This document shows positions 17,142 to 25,791 of a stretch of 64,000 nucleotides of DNA, piece by piece. Where the stretch lies: positions 1,984,001 to 2,048,000 of the forward strand of contig OZ252103.1 of assembly GCA_965248395.1 (NCBI GenBank). The letters are read 5' to 3'. The position numbers and the translations under genes were made by a program. Source of the stretch: JAAXHH01 sp965248395 (GTDB taxonomy: Bacteria > JAAXHH01). Each line of letters opens with the position of its first letter. Position 1 is the first letter of the stretch. The notes beneath the pieces are model-generated. The model did no database searches. It had not been told where the DNA came from and saw only the letters and a program-made list of their open reading frames with translations.

Positions 17142-18362
17142 ATGGCCGGTGAGATCATAGCAGGCCTCGACTTAGGCACCACGAAAACCATCGTGCTGAT
17201 CGGTGAAAGCACAGATGACGGTATCCATATCCTGGGCACGGGTATGAGTCCATCCGATGGTCTCAGGCGTGGGGTCGTGGTAAACATGGACCGGGCCACC
17301 CTTTCGATCAGGCAGGCACTCGAAGCGGCGGAACAGGAGGCCGGCGTCAAGGTGGACGGGGTTTTTGTCGGTTTTTCCGGCGCACATATCGAAAGCGTCA
17401 ACAGCCGTGGCGCCGTGGCCATATCCTCCGGCGAGGATCAAGGCGTGACCCGCAAGGACATCGCCCGCGCGTACGATGCCGCGACGGCCCTCAGGATTCC
17501 GATTGACCGTCAGGTTATCCATGTGCTCGCGCAGGATTTCATCGTGGACGACCACGAAGGAATCCCCGACCCCCACGGGATGTTCGGGGTCCGGCTCGAA
17601 GTACTGGTGCATATCGTGACCGGTGCGATCACCGCGGTTCAGAATGTACGTAAATGCATCAGGCAGGCCGGACTCCACGTAAGGGAACTCGTCCTGGATT
17701 CCATCGCCGCGAGCCATGCGGTGCTCTCGAGCGACGAAAAGGACCTGGGCGTCGTTCTTGTGGACCTGGGCGGAGGAACCACGGATATCGCGTTGTTTTG
17801 CGATGGCAGTATCCGCCACTCGTCGGTGATCCCGGCCGGTGGACTAAACCTTACGAATGATATCGCCATTGGCCTTCGCACTCCCCAGGAGGTTGCCGAA
17901 AGGATAAAACAGCGCTTCGCCAGTGCGGTCTATACCAGGCCGGAACAGGACAGCCTGATCGAAGTGCCCGGCGTCGGCGGCCGTGAGTCGCGGCAGGTCA
18001 CGCGGGAAGAACTGGCGTTCGTGGTGGGACCGCGGGTCAAGGAGCTTCTTAATCTCGCCCGGAAGCAGATCAGGGACAGCGGATTCGAACACCTGGTCGG
18101 TACCGGAATCGTAATCACAGGCGGCGGCGCCCTGATGCCGGGCATTGCGAAGCTGGCTGAACAAGTCTTTGGCATGTCGGCGAAAGTAGGTGTGCCGGAA
18201 GAAGTTCCGAGCCTTGAGGAGGAGGGGAACGCGCCCATGTACGCTACAGGAATAGGCTTGTTGCGCTACGCCAAGGACAACTTGTCAGGAAAGGAGTGGT
18301 TCAATGGAACGGAAGGAGGATGGCTGGGTCGTGTGAAAAGCCGGATCGTGGCCATGCTGTAG
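17142..18362 (+). CDS. ftsA: Cell division protein FtsA
   Basis: 406 residues. It is an actin-like ATPase that tethers FtsZ to the membrane and recruits the divisome. The phosphate-1 loop GLDLGTTKT is at the start and the phosphate-2 loop VDLGGGTTD in the middle. The C-terminal amphipathic membrane-targeting helix (WLGRVKSRIVAML) is intact. An ATG at 17136 directly abuts AGGAG (17131-17135). The ATG at 17142 has a six-base spacing and is the better start. Confidence 0.95.
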   Translation: MAGEIIAGLDLGTTKTIVLIGESTDDGIHILGTGMSPSDGLRRGVVVNMDRATLSIRQALEAAEQEAGVKVDGVFVGFSGAHIESVNSRGAVAISSGEDQGVTRKDIARAYDAATALRIPIDRQVIHVLAQDFIVDDHEGIPDPHGMFGVRLEVLVHIVTGAITAVQNVRKCIRQAGLHVRELVLDSIAASHAVLSSDEKDLGVVLVDLGGGTTDIALFCDGSIRHSSVIPAGGLNLTNDIAIGLRTPQEVAERIKQRFASAVYTRPEQDSLIEVPGVGGRESRQVTREELAFVVGPRVKELLNLARKQIRDSGFEHLVGTGIVITGGGALMPGIAKLAEQVFGMSAKVGVPEEVPSLEEEGNAPMYATGIGLLRYAKDNLSGKEWFNGTEGGWLGRVKSRIVAML

Positions 18363-18431
18363 GTTTCCAGCACACGTGATCGCGATGATCCGGTAGACCG
18401 TTATCTTTAATCCAACAGAAGGAGGCAGAAA

Positions 18432-19604
18432 ATGTCTACATTCGACTTCGATGCGGAACCGGGCCTGTTTGCTCGTATGAAAATATTCGGCGTCGGCGGC
18501 GCAGGTAAAAACGCTGTCAACCACATGGTTGAGGTCGGCGTTCCCGGCGTCGAGTTTGTCGTCGCCAATACGGACGCCCAGGACCTGGCCGGTTCCAATG
18601 TGAAGTACAAGATACAACTGGGCCAGGAAATAACCCGTGGACTCGGCGCCGGCGCCAATCCCGAGGTGGGCCGTAAGGCCGCGGAGGAAAGCCGGGACGT
18701 CATCGCGGAACACCTGACCGATATCGACATGGTCTTCGTCACCGCGGGCATGGGCGGAGGCACGGGAACAGGCGCCGCCCCGGTAGTCGCGCAGATCGCG
18801 AAGGAGCTGGGCGTGCTGGCGGTCGGGGTCGTGACCAAGCCATTTGCCTTTGAGGGGCCCAAGCGGGCGGCAAACGCGGAAACCGGACTCGCCGGGCTGA
18901 AGGAGCATGTGGATACGGTGGTCATCATTCCAAACCAGAAGTTGAAGGAAGCCGTAAGCCGTAACACGTCCTTCAAAGACGCCCTCAAGGTAGCCGACGA
19001 GGTCTTGTTGCAGGCCACAAGAGGTATTTCCGACCTGGTAACGCTGCCAGGCCTGATCAACGTTGATTTCGCCGATATCAAGACGACCATGGAAAACAAG
19101 GGCGAAGCCTTGATGGGAACCGGCGAAGCCTCGGGGGACAAGCGTGCGCTGGAAGCGGCGGAACGGGCCATGAAGCACCCGCTGCTGGAAGACATGGAAA
19201 TAGACGGCGCCAAGGACATTCTTCTCAACATAACCGGTGGACAGGACATGACCCTTTTCGAGGTGGAAGAGGTGATGACCACGGTCCAGGCGGCAGCGGG
19301 GCATACCAACATCATCATGGGGACCGTCCTGGACGAGAGCCTCGACGGCATGGTCCGGGTAACGTTGATTGCCACGGGACTGGATCACGCGCTGGTCTCC
19401 CCGGACGAAATGTTGACCCGCAACATCCTGAAATTCCAGCCGGACCGCCCCAACGAGCTGGAAACTCCGGCGTTCCAGCGGGTGAAGCGTAATGGATTCG
19501 AAACGGAAGAAGTGTCCGTCGGAGATCCTTCCGATGACGCGGTCGACGGCAATGGTCTGGACGTGCCGACCTACATGCGTCGCAGGCGGGCTTTCGGTTC
19601 GTAA
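18432..19604 (+). CDS. ftsZ: Cell division GTPase FtsZ
   Basis: 390 residues. It is a tubulin-like GTPase that forms the Z-ring. The GTP-binding signature GGGTGTGAAP is near residue 110, the N-terminal loop GVGGAGKNAV is present, and the C-terminal conserved peptide (DVPTYMRRRR) that binds FtsA ends the protein after a short linker. A strong AAGGAGG stands seven bases before the ATG, consistent with the high expression FtsZ needs. The 69-base gap after ftsA is the largest since ftsL, except for the 49-base ftsI-murE gap. It closes the cluster. Confidence 0.97.
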   Translation: MSTFDFDAEPGLFARMKIFGVGGAGKNAVNHMVEVGVPGVEFVVANTDAQDLAGSNVKYKIQLGQEITRGLGAGANPEVGRKAAEESRDVIAEHLTDIDMVFVTAGMGGGTGTGAAPVVAQIAKELGVLAVGVVTKPFAFEGPKRAANAETGLAGLKEHVDTVVIIPNQKLKEAVSRNTSFKDALKVADEVLLQATRGISDLVTLPGLINVDFADIKTTMENKGEALMGTGEASGDKRALEAAERAMKHPLLEDMEIDGAKDILLNITGGQDMTLFEVEEVMTTVQAAAGHTNIIMGTVLDESLDGMVRVTLIATGLDHALVSPDEMLTRNILKFQPDRPNELETPAFQRVKRNGFETEEVSVGDPSDDAVDGNGLDVPTYMRRRRAFGS

Positions 19605-19667
19605 TCTACCGAATCCGACGGCGGCTACCAGGCCGGTTTGCCTATAGTTTGAACCGGTCAAATTAAA

Positions 19668-19696
19668 TTGACAGGACCGGGTCGGAACGATATTTT
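19668..19696 (+). promoter_or_regulatory. sigma70-type promoter for valS
   Basis: TTGACA (19668-19673), a 17-base spacer and TATTTT (19691-19696), about 150 bases before valS. An interrupted inverted repeat TTTGA-ACCGG-TCAAA (19648-19662) sits directly upstream of the -35 and could be an operator. No T-box-like leader is seen. Confidence 0.65.
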
Positions 19697-19842
19697 GAGA
19701 CTGGCTGATTCGTGTCGCCGATTTCAAGATATTGTCCCGGTGGAGGGCGTAGTCTATCCCGTTCCGTGCTCGGTCTGATTACGGCCAATCCATAACCTGT
19801 TTTATCCTGTAACTTTCGATGCGACAGGGAGAAACATCCGAT

Positions 19843-22512
19843 ATGGCCGAGGGCCTGTCCCCGCAATATGATCCCAGAACCGTGGAACGGAAGTGGTACG
19901 CGTTCTGGGAAGAAAACCAGTTCTTTCACGCCGATCCCGCTTCGGATAAACCGCCCTATACCATCGTTATACCCCCTCCGAACATTACGGGCATACTCCA
20001 TCTAGGACATGTTCTGAACAACACGGTCCAGGATGTGCTCGTACGCTTCAAGCGCATGCAGGGTTTTGAAACGCTCTGGATGCCTGGTACGGACCATGCC
20101 GGTATCGCTACGCAAGTCGTGGTGGAAAGAATGCTCGCCGAAAAAGGCATCGAAAGGGATGAAATCGGCCGGGAAAAGTTCGTGGAGGAAGTATGGAAAT
20201 GGAGGGAACAGTACGGGGGCACCATTGTCCGGCAATTGAAGGAACTCGGTTGCTCCTGTGACTGGAGGCGCGAGCGTTTTACCATGGACGAAGGACTGTC
20301 CAGGGCGGTTTCCACGGTATTTGTCGCGCTTTTCGAAAAAAAGATGATCTACCGGGGCCATCGCATCATCAACTGGTGCCCCCGCTGCAATACCGCCTTG
20401 TCCAACGAGGAGGCCGTACCCCGGGACGAGCAGGGATCGTTCTGGCATATCCGGTACCCCCTCGAAAACGGGGACGGATGGATCAGCATAGCCACCACGA
20501 GGCCGGAGACCATGCTCGGCGATACGGCCGTGGCCGTCCAGCCGGAAGACGATCGGCACGCCCACCTGATCGGCAAACGCGTAAATCTGCCGCTGACGGA
20601 TCGTACGATCCCGATCATAGCGGACGCCGAGCTGGTCGACCCGGAATTCGGAACGGGCGCCGTGAAAGTAACGCCAGCCCACGATTTCAACGATTTCATC
20701 ATCGGAAACAAACACGATTTGCCGCAGATCGTGATCATGGACGAGTCCGGCGTGATGAACGACGCGGCCGGTCCCGACTACCGGGGCATGGACCGGTTCG
20801 CCTGCAGGCGCAGGATCGTGAAAGACCTCGAAGAACTCGGCCTGCTCGAACGCGTCGATTGTCACGTCCATGCCGTCCGCCACTGCCAGCGTTGCGATAC
20901 GGTCCTCGAACCCCGCCTTTCCCGGCAGTGGTTTCTCAAGACCCGTCCGATGGCACGGCGTCTCCTCCGTGCGCTGGAAGAAGACGGTTGGCCGCGGTTT
21001 GCGCCGGAACACTGGGAGAAAACATACCGGCACTGGCTCGAAAACATCGAAGACTGGTGTCTGTCGCGGCAGCTCTGGTGGGGGCACCGGATACCGGTAT
21101 GGTACTGCGGGGCCTGTGAGAGAGAACACACGGGTTTCGAAGCGCCGGAACGTTGCGCCGCGTGCGGCCACGGCGCGCTGCGCCAGGACGAAGACGTGCT
21201 GGACACGTGGTTTTCTTCCGCCCTGTGGCCCTTCTCTACCATGGGCTGGCCCGAACGGACCGAGGAACTCAAGACCTTCTATCCCACGTCTACCCTGGTT
21301 ACCGGCCACGATATTCTTTTCTTCTGGGTAGCGCGCATGATGATGATGGGCTATACGTTCATGAACGATCGCCCCTTCGACGACGTGTATCTCACGAGCC
21401 TCGTCCGGGATATCAAGGGACGTAAATTGAGCAAGTCGCTCGGCAATTCACCCGACCCGCTCGAGGTCATGGACACCTACGGCACCGACGCGCTGAGATA
21501 CGCGATGATGCTGATAGCGCCGCATGGCCAGGATTTGCTCTATTCCAACGAACAGGTCGAAGTAGGACGGAATTTCGCGAACAAGCTTTGGAACGCCGCG
21601 CGGCTGGTGCTCATGCATCAGAAGCAGCGGGAATCCGGACCGTTGAATCCCGTAAACCTCTGGGACCGATGGATTTTGTCACGTCTATCGAAGACCGTTG
21701 AACAGGCCACGCAGTCCCTGGGCCGGTATGCTTTTCACGAGACGGCTCTGCTGCTATACGATTTTTTCTGGCACGACTACTGCGACTGGTATCTCGAGGT
21801 GATCAAGCAACGGTTTTACAACGAAGAGGACGTCGATTCCGGGGATCAGGCCCGGTGCACGGCCCTACTGGTACTGGAACAAACCTTACGTCTTTTCCAT
21901 CCTTTCATGCCGTTCATCACCGAAGAGATCTGGCAGCAATTGAACCCCTTTCGATCGACGGGAGACCGCGAATCGACCAGTATCGTCGTTTCACCCTGGC
22001 CCGAGGTGGAACCGGACCGGGTTCAGGAGACCGCGGAACGCGATGTGCTTTCCGTACAGGAGCTGATCGGGGCCATCCGAGGCGTCCGCGCCGACTTCCG
22101 GGTCCATCCCACCCATGAAATGACGGTGTACTGCCATGTCGGCGACAGCGGATTAAAGGACGTTCTCTCCGAGCAGGCCGATACGGTCAATTCCCTTTCC
22201 AGGTGCAACCTGGTTTTTGCACCGAAAGAAGAGGCTCGGCCGGCGGGCTGCGCGTCCGGTGTGCTTCGGGGACTGGAGTTCTACATTCCCCTCAGCGGCT
22301 TGATCGACCTGGACATTGAAACGGAACGTCTTTCGAAGGAGCGGACCCGCGTCGAGCAGGAACTGGAAAAGGTCCGGAAACGCCTCTCGAACGGCCAGTT
22401 CGTTCAGAAGGCGCCGGCGGAAGTAGTCGAAAAAGAAAAGAACAAGCAGAACAGCTACGAGGACATGATCGGAAGACTGAATCGTAATCTCGAAATGATT
22501 TGTGCGGAATGA
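19843..22512 (+). CDS. valS: Valyl-tRNA synthetase
   Basis: 889 residues from this start. It is a class I aminoacyl-tRNA synthetase with the HIGH-type motif HLGH at 53-56, the large CP1 editing domain that removes mischarged threonine, the KMSKS-type motif KLSKS at 528-532, the anticodon-binding domain, and the C-terminal coiled-coil arm that grips the tRNA elbow (last ~65 residues). An ATG at 19819 would add eight residues but has no Shine-Dalgarno, whereas GGGAG lies before 19843, at a long spacing. Both starts are possible. The next gene overlaps by four bases. Confidence 0.96.
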   Translation: MAEGLSPQYDPRTVERKWYAFWEENQFFHADPASDKPPYTIVIPPPNITGILHLGHVLNNTVQDVLVRFKRMQGFETLWMPGTDHAGIATQVVVERMLAEKGIERDEIGREKFVEEVWKWREQYGGTIVRQLKELGCSCDWRRERFTMDEGLSRAVSTVFVALFEKKMIYRGHRIINWCPRCNTALSNEEAVPRDEQGSFWHIRYPLENGDGWISIATTRPETMLGDTAVAVQPEDDRHAHLIGKRVNLPLTDRTIPIIADAELVDPEFGTGAVKVTPAHDFNDFIIGNKHDLPQIVIMDESGVMNDAAGPDYRGMDRFACRRRIVKDLEELGLLERVDCHVHAVRHCQRCDTVLEPRLSRQWFLKTRPMARRLLRALEEDGWPRFAPEHWEKTYRHWLENIEDWCLSRQLWWGHRIPVWYCGACEREHTGFEAPERCAACGHGALRQDEDVLDTWFSSALWPFSTMGWPERTEELKTFYPTSTLVTGHDILFFWVARMMMMGYTFMNDRPFDDVYLTSLVRDIKGRKLSKSLGNSPDPLEVMDTYGTDALRYAMMLIAPHGQDLLYSNEQVEVGRNFANKLWNAARLVLMHQKQRESGPLNPVNLWDRWILSRLSKTVEQATQSLGRYAFHETALLLYDFFWHDYCDWYLEVIKQRFYNEEDVDSGDQARCTALLVLEQTLRLFHPFMPFITEEIWQQLNPFRSTGDRESTSIVVSPWPEVEPDRVQETAERDVLSVQELIGAIRGVRADFRVHPTHEMTVYCHVGDSGLKDVLSEQADTVNSLSRCNLVFAPKEEARPAGCASGVLRGLEFYIPLSGLIDLDIETERLSKERTRVEQELEKVRKRLSNGQFVQKAPAEVVEKEKNKQNSYEDMIGRLNRNLEMICAE

Positions 22513-23336
22513 GTGACGTGTGCTATATTGATCTACACGCCCACAGCGACTGCTCGGACGGTGTTCACTCCCCGGAGGAACTCGTTTCAAAAGCCCGTTG
22601 CGCCGGTCTGAGGGCCCTGGCGATAACGGACCACGACGCGGTTGACGGCGTTGAGCGTGCGCGTCGAATAACCTCGCAGGATCTGGAGATAGTTCCCGGC
22701 GTGGAACTCAGTGCGCGGGAAGGCTTTTCCGACGTGCACATCCTGGGTTATTTCTTCGATCCCGCGAATGAGGAGATGTTGTCGTACCTGGAATCGTTCA
22801 GGACCCACAGGTTGACGCGGGCGAAGGGAATCGTACAGAAACTCAACGACCTCGGCGTTCCGATCGTTCTGGAGTCGGTAATCGCCCATACGCAGGACAA
22901 CAGAACCAGTGTTGGCAGGCCCCATATCGCTCGCGCGCTAGTGGAAAAAAACCACGTCGAATCGATACAGGACGCCTTTTCCCGTTACCTGGGTAATCAC
23001 GCACCCGCCTACATTCCCAAGATCTATTTCGCGGTAGGAGACGCGATTCAGATCATTCACAAGGCGGGCGGATTGGCGGTGCTTGCCCATCCGGGGTCTC
23101 TTCGACGGGACGAACTGATACCCGGTTTTGTCGAATCGGGCCTGGATGGCCTGGAGGTTATCCATCCGGACCACACCGAAACGGCACGTCGCTATTACGG
23201 ACAACTGGCGTCGAAGTACGGACTGGTTTCAACTGGTGGATCGGACTACCACGGTCCAGGGCACGACCGGTGCGATCTGGGTGAAATGAATGTGCCCCAT
23301 CGTCATCTGACCGAATTGAAACGTTTGCTGGCTTAG
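22509..23336 (+). CDS. PHP-domain metal-dependent phosphoesterase (YciV/RNase AM-like)
   Basis: 275 residues, a stand-alone PHP domain. The metal-binding motifs are all visible: HAHSDCSDG, ITDHDAVDG, PGVELSA, HILGYF, GRPHIA, LAHPG and GGSDYHG. Members of this group hydrolyse 3',5'-bisnucleotides or trim RNA 5' ends with three divalent metals. The exact substrate cannot be told here. The ATG overlaps the valS stop (ATGA). An in-frame TTG at 22500 is less likely. The gene is probably co-transcribed with valS. Confidence 0.88.
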   Translation: MSDVCYIDLHAHSDCSDGVHSPEELVSKARCAGLRALAITDHDAVDGVERARRITSQDLEIVPGVELSAREGFSDVHILGYFFDPANEEMLSYLESFRTHRLTRAKGIVQKLNDLGVPIVLESVIAHTQDNRTSVGRPHIARALVEKNHVESIQDAFSRYLGNHAPAYIPKIYFAVGDAIQIIHKAGGLAVLAHPGSLRRDELIPGFVESGLDGLEVIHPDHTETARRYYGQLASKYGLVSTGGSDYHGPGHDRCDLGEMNVPHRHLTELKRLLA

Positions 23337-23398
23337 GTTTTGTACGGTTGGCTTACCGAACAGCCGGTTTGTTCTCGAAGGGATTAAGGAGACGTAAA

Positions 23399-24433
23399 AT
23401 GCGTTTATCCCTGCCGGATTTCTTCTCCAATGATATCGGCATAGATCTGGGTACGGCCAATACGCTTGTTTATGTTCGCGGGAGAGGAATCGTAATCAAC
23501 GAACCTTCCGTGGTGGCCGTCAATACCAAGAACGAAAAGGTGGTTGCCGTCGGCGCCGAGGCCAAGGTCATGCTTGGCAAGGAACCGCCCGATCTCAAGG
23601 CGCACAGGCCGTTGCGCGATGGTGTGATCGCGGATTTCGAGTACACGGAGGCCATGATTCGGTACTTTATCCGCAAGGTGCTCAAGAACTCTTTCTTCAT
23701 ACGCCCTCGCGTCGTGGCCTGCATTCCTTCCGGAGTGACCGATGTTGAAATGAGAGCGGTGCGCGATTCTGCGGAGCGTGCCGGCGCCAAGGAAGTGATG
23801 TTGATTTCCGAACCCATGGCGGCCGCGATTGGCTGCTCATTGCCCGTGGATGAACCGGTGGGCAGCATGATCATCGACATCGGCGGTGGTACCTCCGAGA
23901 TCGCCGTAATTTCACTCGGCGGTATCGTAACGGCCAAGTCGGTTCGCATTGGCGGCGATGAAATGGACGAGGCGATCATCAACCACATGAAAAACGACTG
24001 CAACCTTCAGATCGGTTTCAACATGGCCGAACAGATCAAGTGGAAACTGGGATCTGCCTATCCCGTGTTTGACAAGGAAATCGAGATGACGGTCAAGGGT
24101 CTCGATTTGATTGATAGAATACCGCGGTCGGTCGTGGTCGATTCCCTGGCGATCCGCAGGGCACTCTCACAGCCGCTTGACGGGGTGATCATGGCGGTCA
24201 GGCAGACCCTGGAACAGACCCCGGCGGAACTGGCGGCCGATATTATCGATCGAGGCATCATCATAAGCGGCGGCGGATCCCGGTTGCCCGGCCTGGACAG
24301 GCAGATAACAAAGGAAACCAAGCTGCCGGTAAGGCTCGATGACGAACCCATGACGTCGGTGGTTAGAGGCGCCGGAAAGATCATAGAGAACTTTGCCGCC
24401 TATGAGAAGATGCTGAGCGTCTTGAAAGACTAG
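23399..24433 (+). CDS. mreB: Rod shape-determining protein MreB
   Basis: 344 residues, the usual MreB length. It is an actin homologue that organises lateral wall synthesis. The phosphate-1 loop is GIDLGTANT, the phosphate-2 loop DIGGGTSEI, and the adenosine motif ISGGGSRL. The frame stays open 17 codons upstream, but AAGGAG (23386-23391) seven bases before this ATG and the family N-terminus fix the start. It is followed by mreC after one base. Confidence 0.97.
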   Translation: MRLSLPDFFSNDIGIDLGTANTLVYVRGRGIVINEPSVVAVNTKNEKVVAVGAEAKVMLGKEPPDLKAHRPLRDGVIADFEYTEAMIRYFIRKVLKNSFFIRPRVVACIPSGVTDVEMRAVRDSAERAGAKEVMLISEPMAAAIGCSLPVDEPVGSMIIDIGGGTSEIAVISLGGIVTAKSVRIGGDEMDEAIINHMKNDCNLQIGFNMAEQIKWKLGSAYPVFDKEIEMTVKGLDLIDRIPRSVVVDSLAIRRALSQPLDGVIMAVRQTLEQTPAELAADIIDRGIIISGGGSRLPGLDRQITKETKLPVRLDDEPMTSVVRGAGKIIENFAAYEKMLSVLKD

Positions 24434-24434
24434 C

Positions 24435-25250
24435 ATGTTTCGGTTTTTTTTCGCCCTGTATCACCATCGACAGAACACCGCGTTCGCCCTCGCCATGATC
24501 ATCTCGATCGTGCTGCTGACGGCGTCCCCTACGAGTCAGGTCAGTATTATGCGGGTTGTCTCGTTGATGGTGCTCACGCCGGTTCAGGAGGCGTTCGCCT
24601 TCATCCCATCGTATTTCAACCTGAAATCTGAAAACCAGCTCCTGCGCCAGAAACTCGTCCAAATGCAATTGCAAACGGCCGACCTCGAGGAACGAAGAAT
24701 CGAAAACCAGCGGCTGCGCGGATTGCTGAACCTTAAGGACAAAAGGCAATACACCCATATTCCCGCCGAAGTCATTGGATGGAACACTGAACAGGGGTTG
24801 AACACCATTGTCATTGATGTCGGTCGTTCCGATCAGATCCGCAAGTATATGGCCGTGGTTATGGAAGACGGCGTCCTGGGAAGAATCATCGAAGTAGGCC
24901 TGACCTCGTCGTTCGTCCAATTGTTGACCGACAGAAACTGCCGTATCAGCGGACTGGTCCAGCGCAGCCGGGAGCAGGGAATCATCCGCTACCAGGGTGA
25001 CGAACTGTTCATGCAGTTGCCGTTGCGGGCCGACGTCCGCCTGGGAGACCGCGTGGTGACATCCGGCCTCGGTGAAACCTATCCATCTGGATTGCCCGTA
25101 GGCCGGATCAGCCAGATCACGCTGGGAAACCGGAACCTGTTTAAACAGGTATCCATAGCCCCGGCGGTGGAACTGAATCGTCTGGAGGAGGTGTTTGTCA
25201 TCATGGACAGAGACGTTTCAAGCGCAATCGACTCAGTTCTGGTCCAATAA
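24435..25250 (+). CDS. mreC: Rod shape-determining protein MreC
   Basis: 271 residues. One N-terminal membrane segment (about 13-32) is followed by a coiled coil (about 55-95, rich in Leu, Gln and Glu) and the two beta-barrel domains. The conserved DRNCRISGLV and PLRADVRLGDRVVTSGLG stretches lie in the periplasmic part. MreC activates the RodA-PBP2 pair. It begins one base after mreB and a 40-base gap precedes the assigned mreD start. Confidence 0.94.
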   Translation: MFRFFFALYHHRQNTAFALAMIISIVLLTASPTSQVSIMRVVSLMVLTPVQEAFAFIPSYFNLKSENQLLRQKLVQMQLQTADLEERRIENQRLRGLLNLKDKRQYTHIPAEVIGWNTEQGLNTIVIDVGRSDQIRKYMAVVMEDGVLGRIIEVGLTSSFVQLLTDRNCRISGLVQRSREQGIIRYQGDELFMQLPLRADVRLGDRVVTSGLGETYPSGLPVGRISQITLGNRNLFKQVSIAPAVELNRLEEVFVIMDRDVSSAIDSVLVQ

Positions 25251-25290
25251 CTACAGGTTCGTCGAGCCGGGTATACGATCCAGCATTTCC

Positions 25291-25791
25291 ATGCACTTAA
25301 AACACGCTATCCTACTATTTCTCGCGTTTGTAATTGATAGTACATGGGGACACGAAATCGCCATAGGGGGTATCAGGCCCGATTTCGTGCTCATGTTTCT
25401 GATCTACGGTGCGATGGGATCGGGAGCTTTAGCAGCGACGATACTGGGATTCAGTGTAGGACTGCTGGAGGATTTCAACGGCACACCAGGTAACCTGGGA
25501 CTCAACGCCCTGTGCAACACCCTGGTCGCATACGGTGTGGGTATTGCCGGGAACACGCTTAACAGGGACAGCTTGTCCACGTTGCTGCTCACCCTGATGG
25601 CCTCCAGCATGGTCCATGCCGCCATATACTGGCTCGTATTTACCCGTTTCCAAATGACCGAATCGGTCTACATGTTGGCAACGGTCTCATTGCCCTCAAT
25701 GCTTTACACGGTCATTGTGGCTGTAGTGCTTATACTCGTTTTTACCTATCGACAGGGACAGATCAATGTCCGGTGGCTATTCCCAGAATGA
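25291..25791 (+). CDS. mreD: Rod shape-determining protein MreD
   Basis: 166 residues, almost entirely membrane segments (about five). MreD proteins share little sequence, so the call rests on size, topology, and position between mreC and mrdA. The reading frame opens inside mreC, but the ATG at 25291 gives the normal length and starts just before the first membrane helix. Its last 26 bases overlap the start of mrdA in another frame. Confidence 0.9.
   Translation: MHLKHAILLFLAFVIDSTWGHEIAIGGIRPDFVLMFLIYGAMGSGALAATILGFSVGLLEDFNGTPGNLGLNALCNTLVAYGVGIAGNTLNRDSLSTLLLTLMASSMVHAAIYWLVFTRFQMTESVYMLATVSLPSMLYTVIVAVVLILVFTYRQGQINVRWLFPE

Noticed and set aside
18285..19727. 480-codon open frame on the minus strand across ftsZ
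   Set aside because: It lies entirely opposite ftsZ, which has clear FtsZ motifs and a strong ribosome site. Such antisense frames are common in high-G+C DNA, and this one has no family likeness.
19605..19842. T-box riboswitch before valS
   Set aside because: No conserved T-box sequence, specifier loop or terminator/antiterminator pair is visible. Only a plain promoter is seen.
20002..21309. 435-codon minus-strand frame inside valS
   Set aside because: It is opposite valS, which is supported by HIGH and KMSKS motifs. No motif or ribosome site supports the antisense frame.
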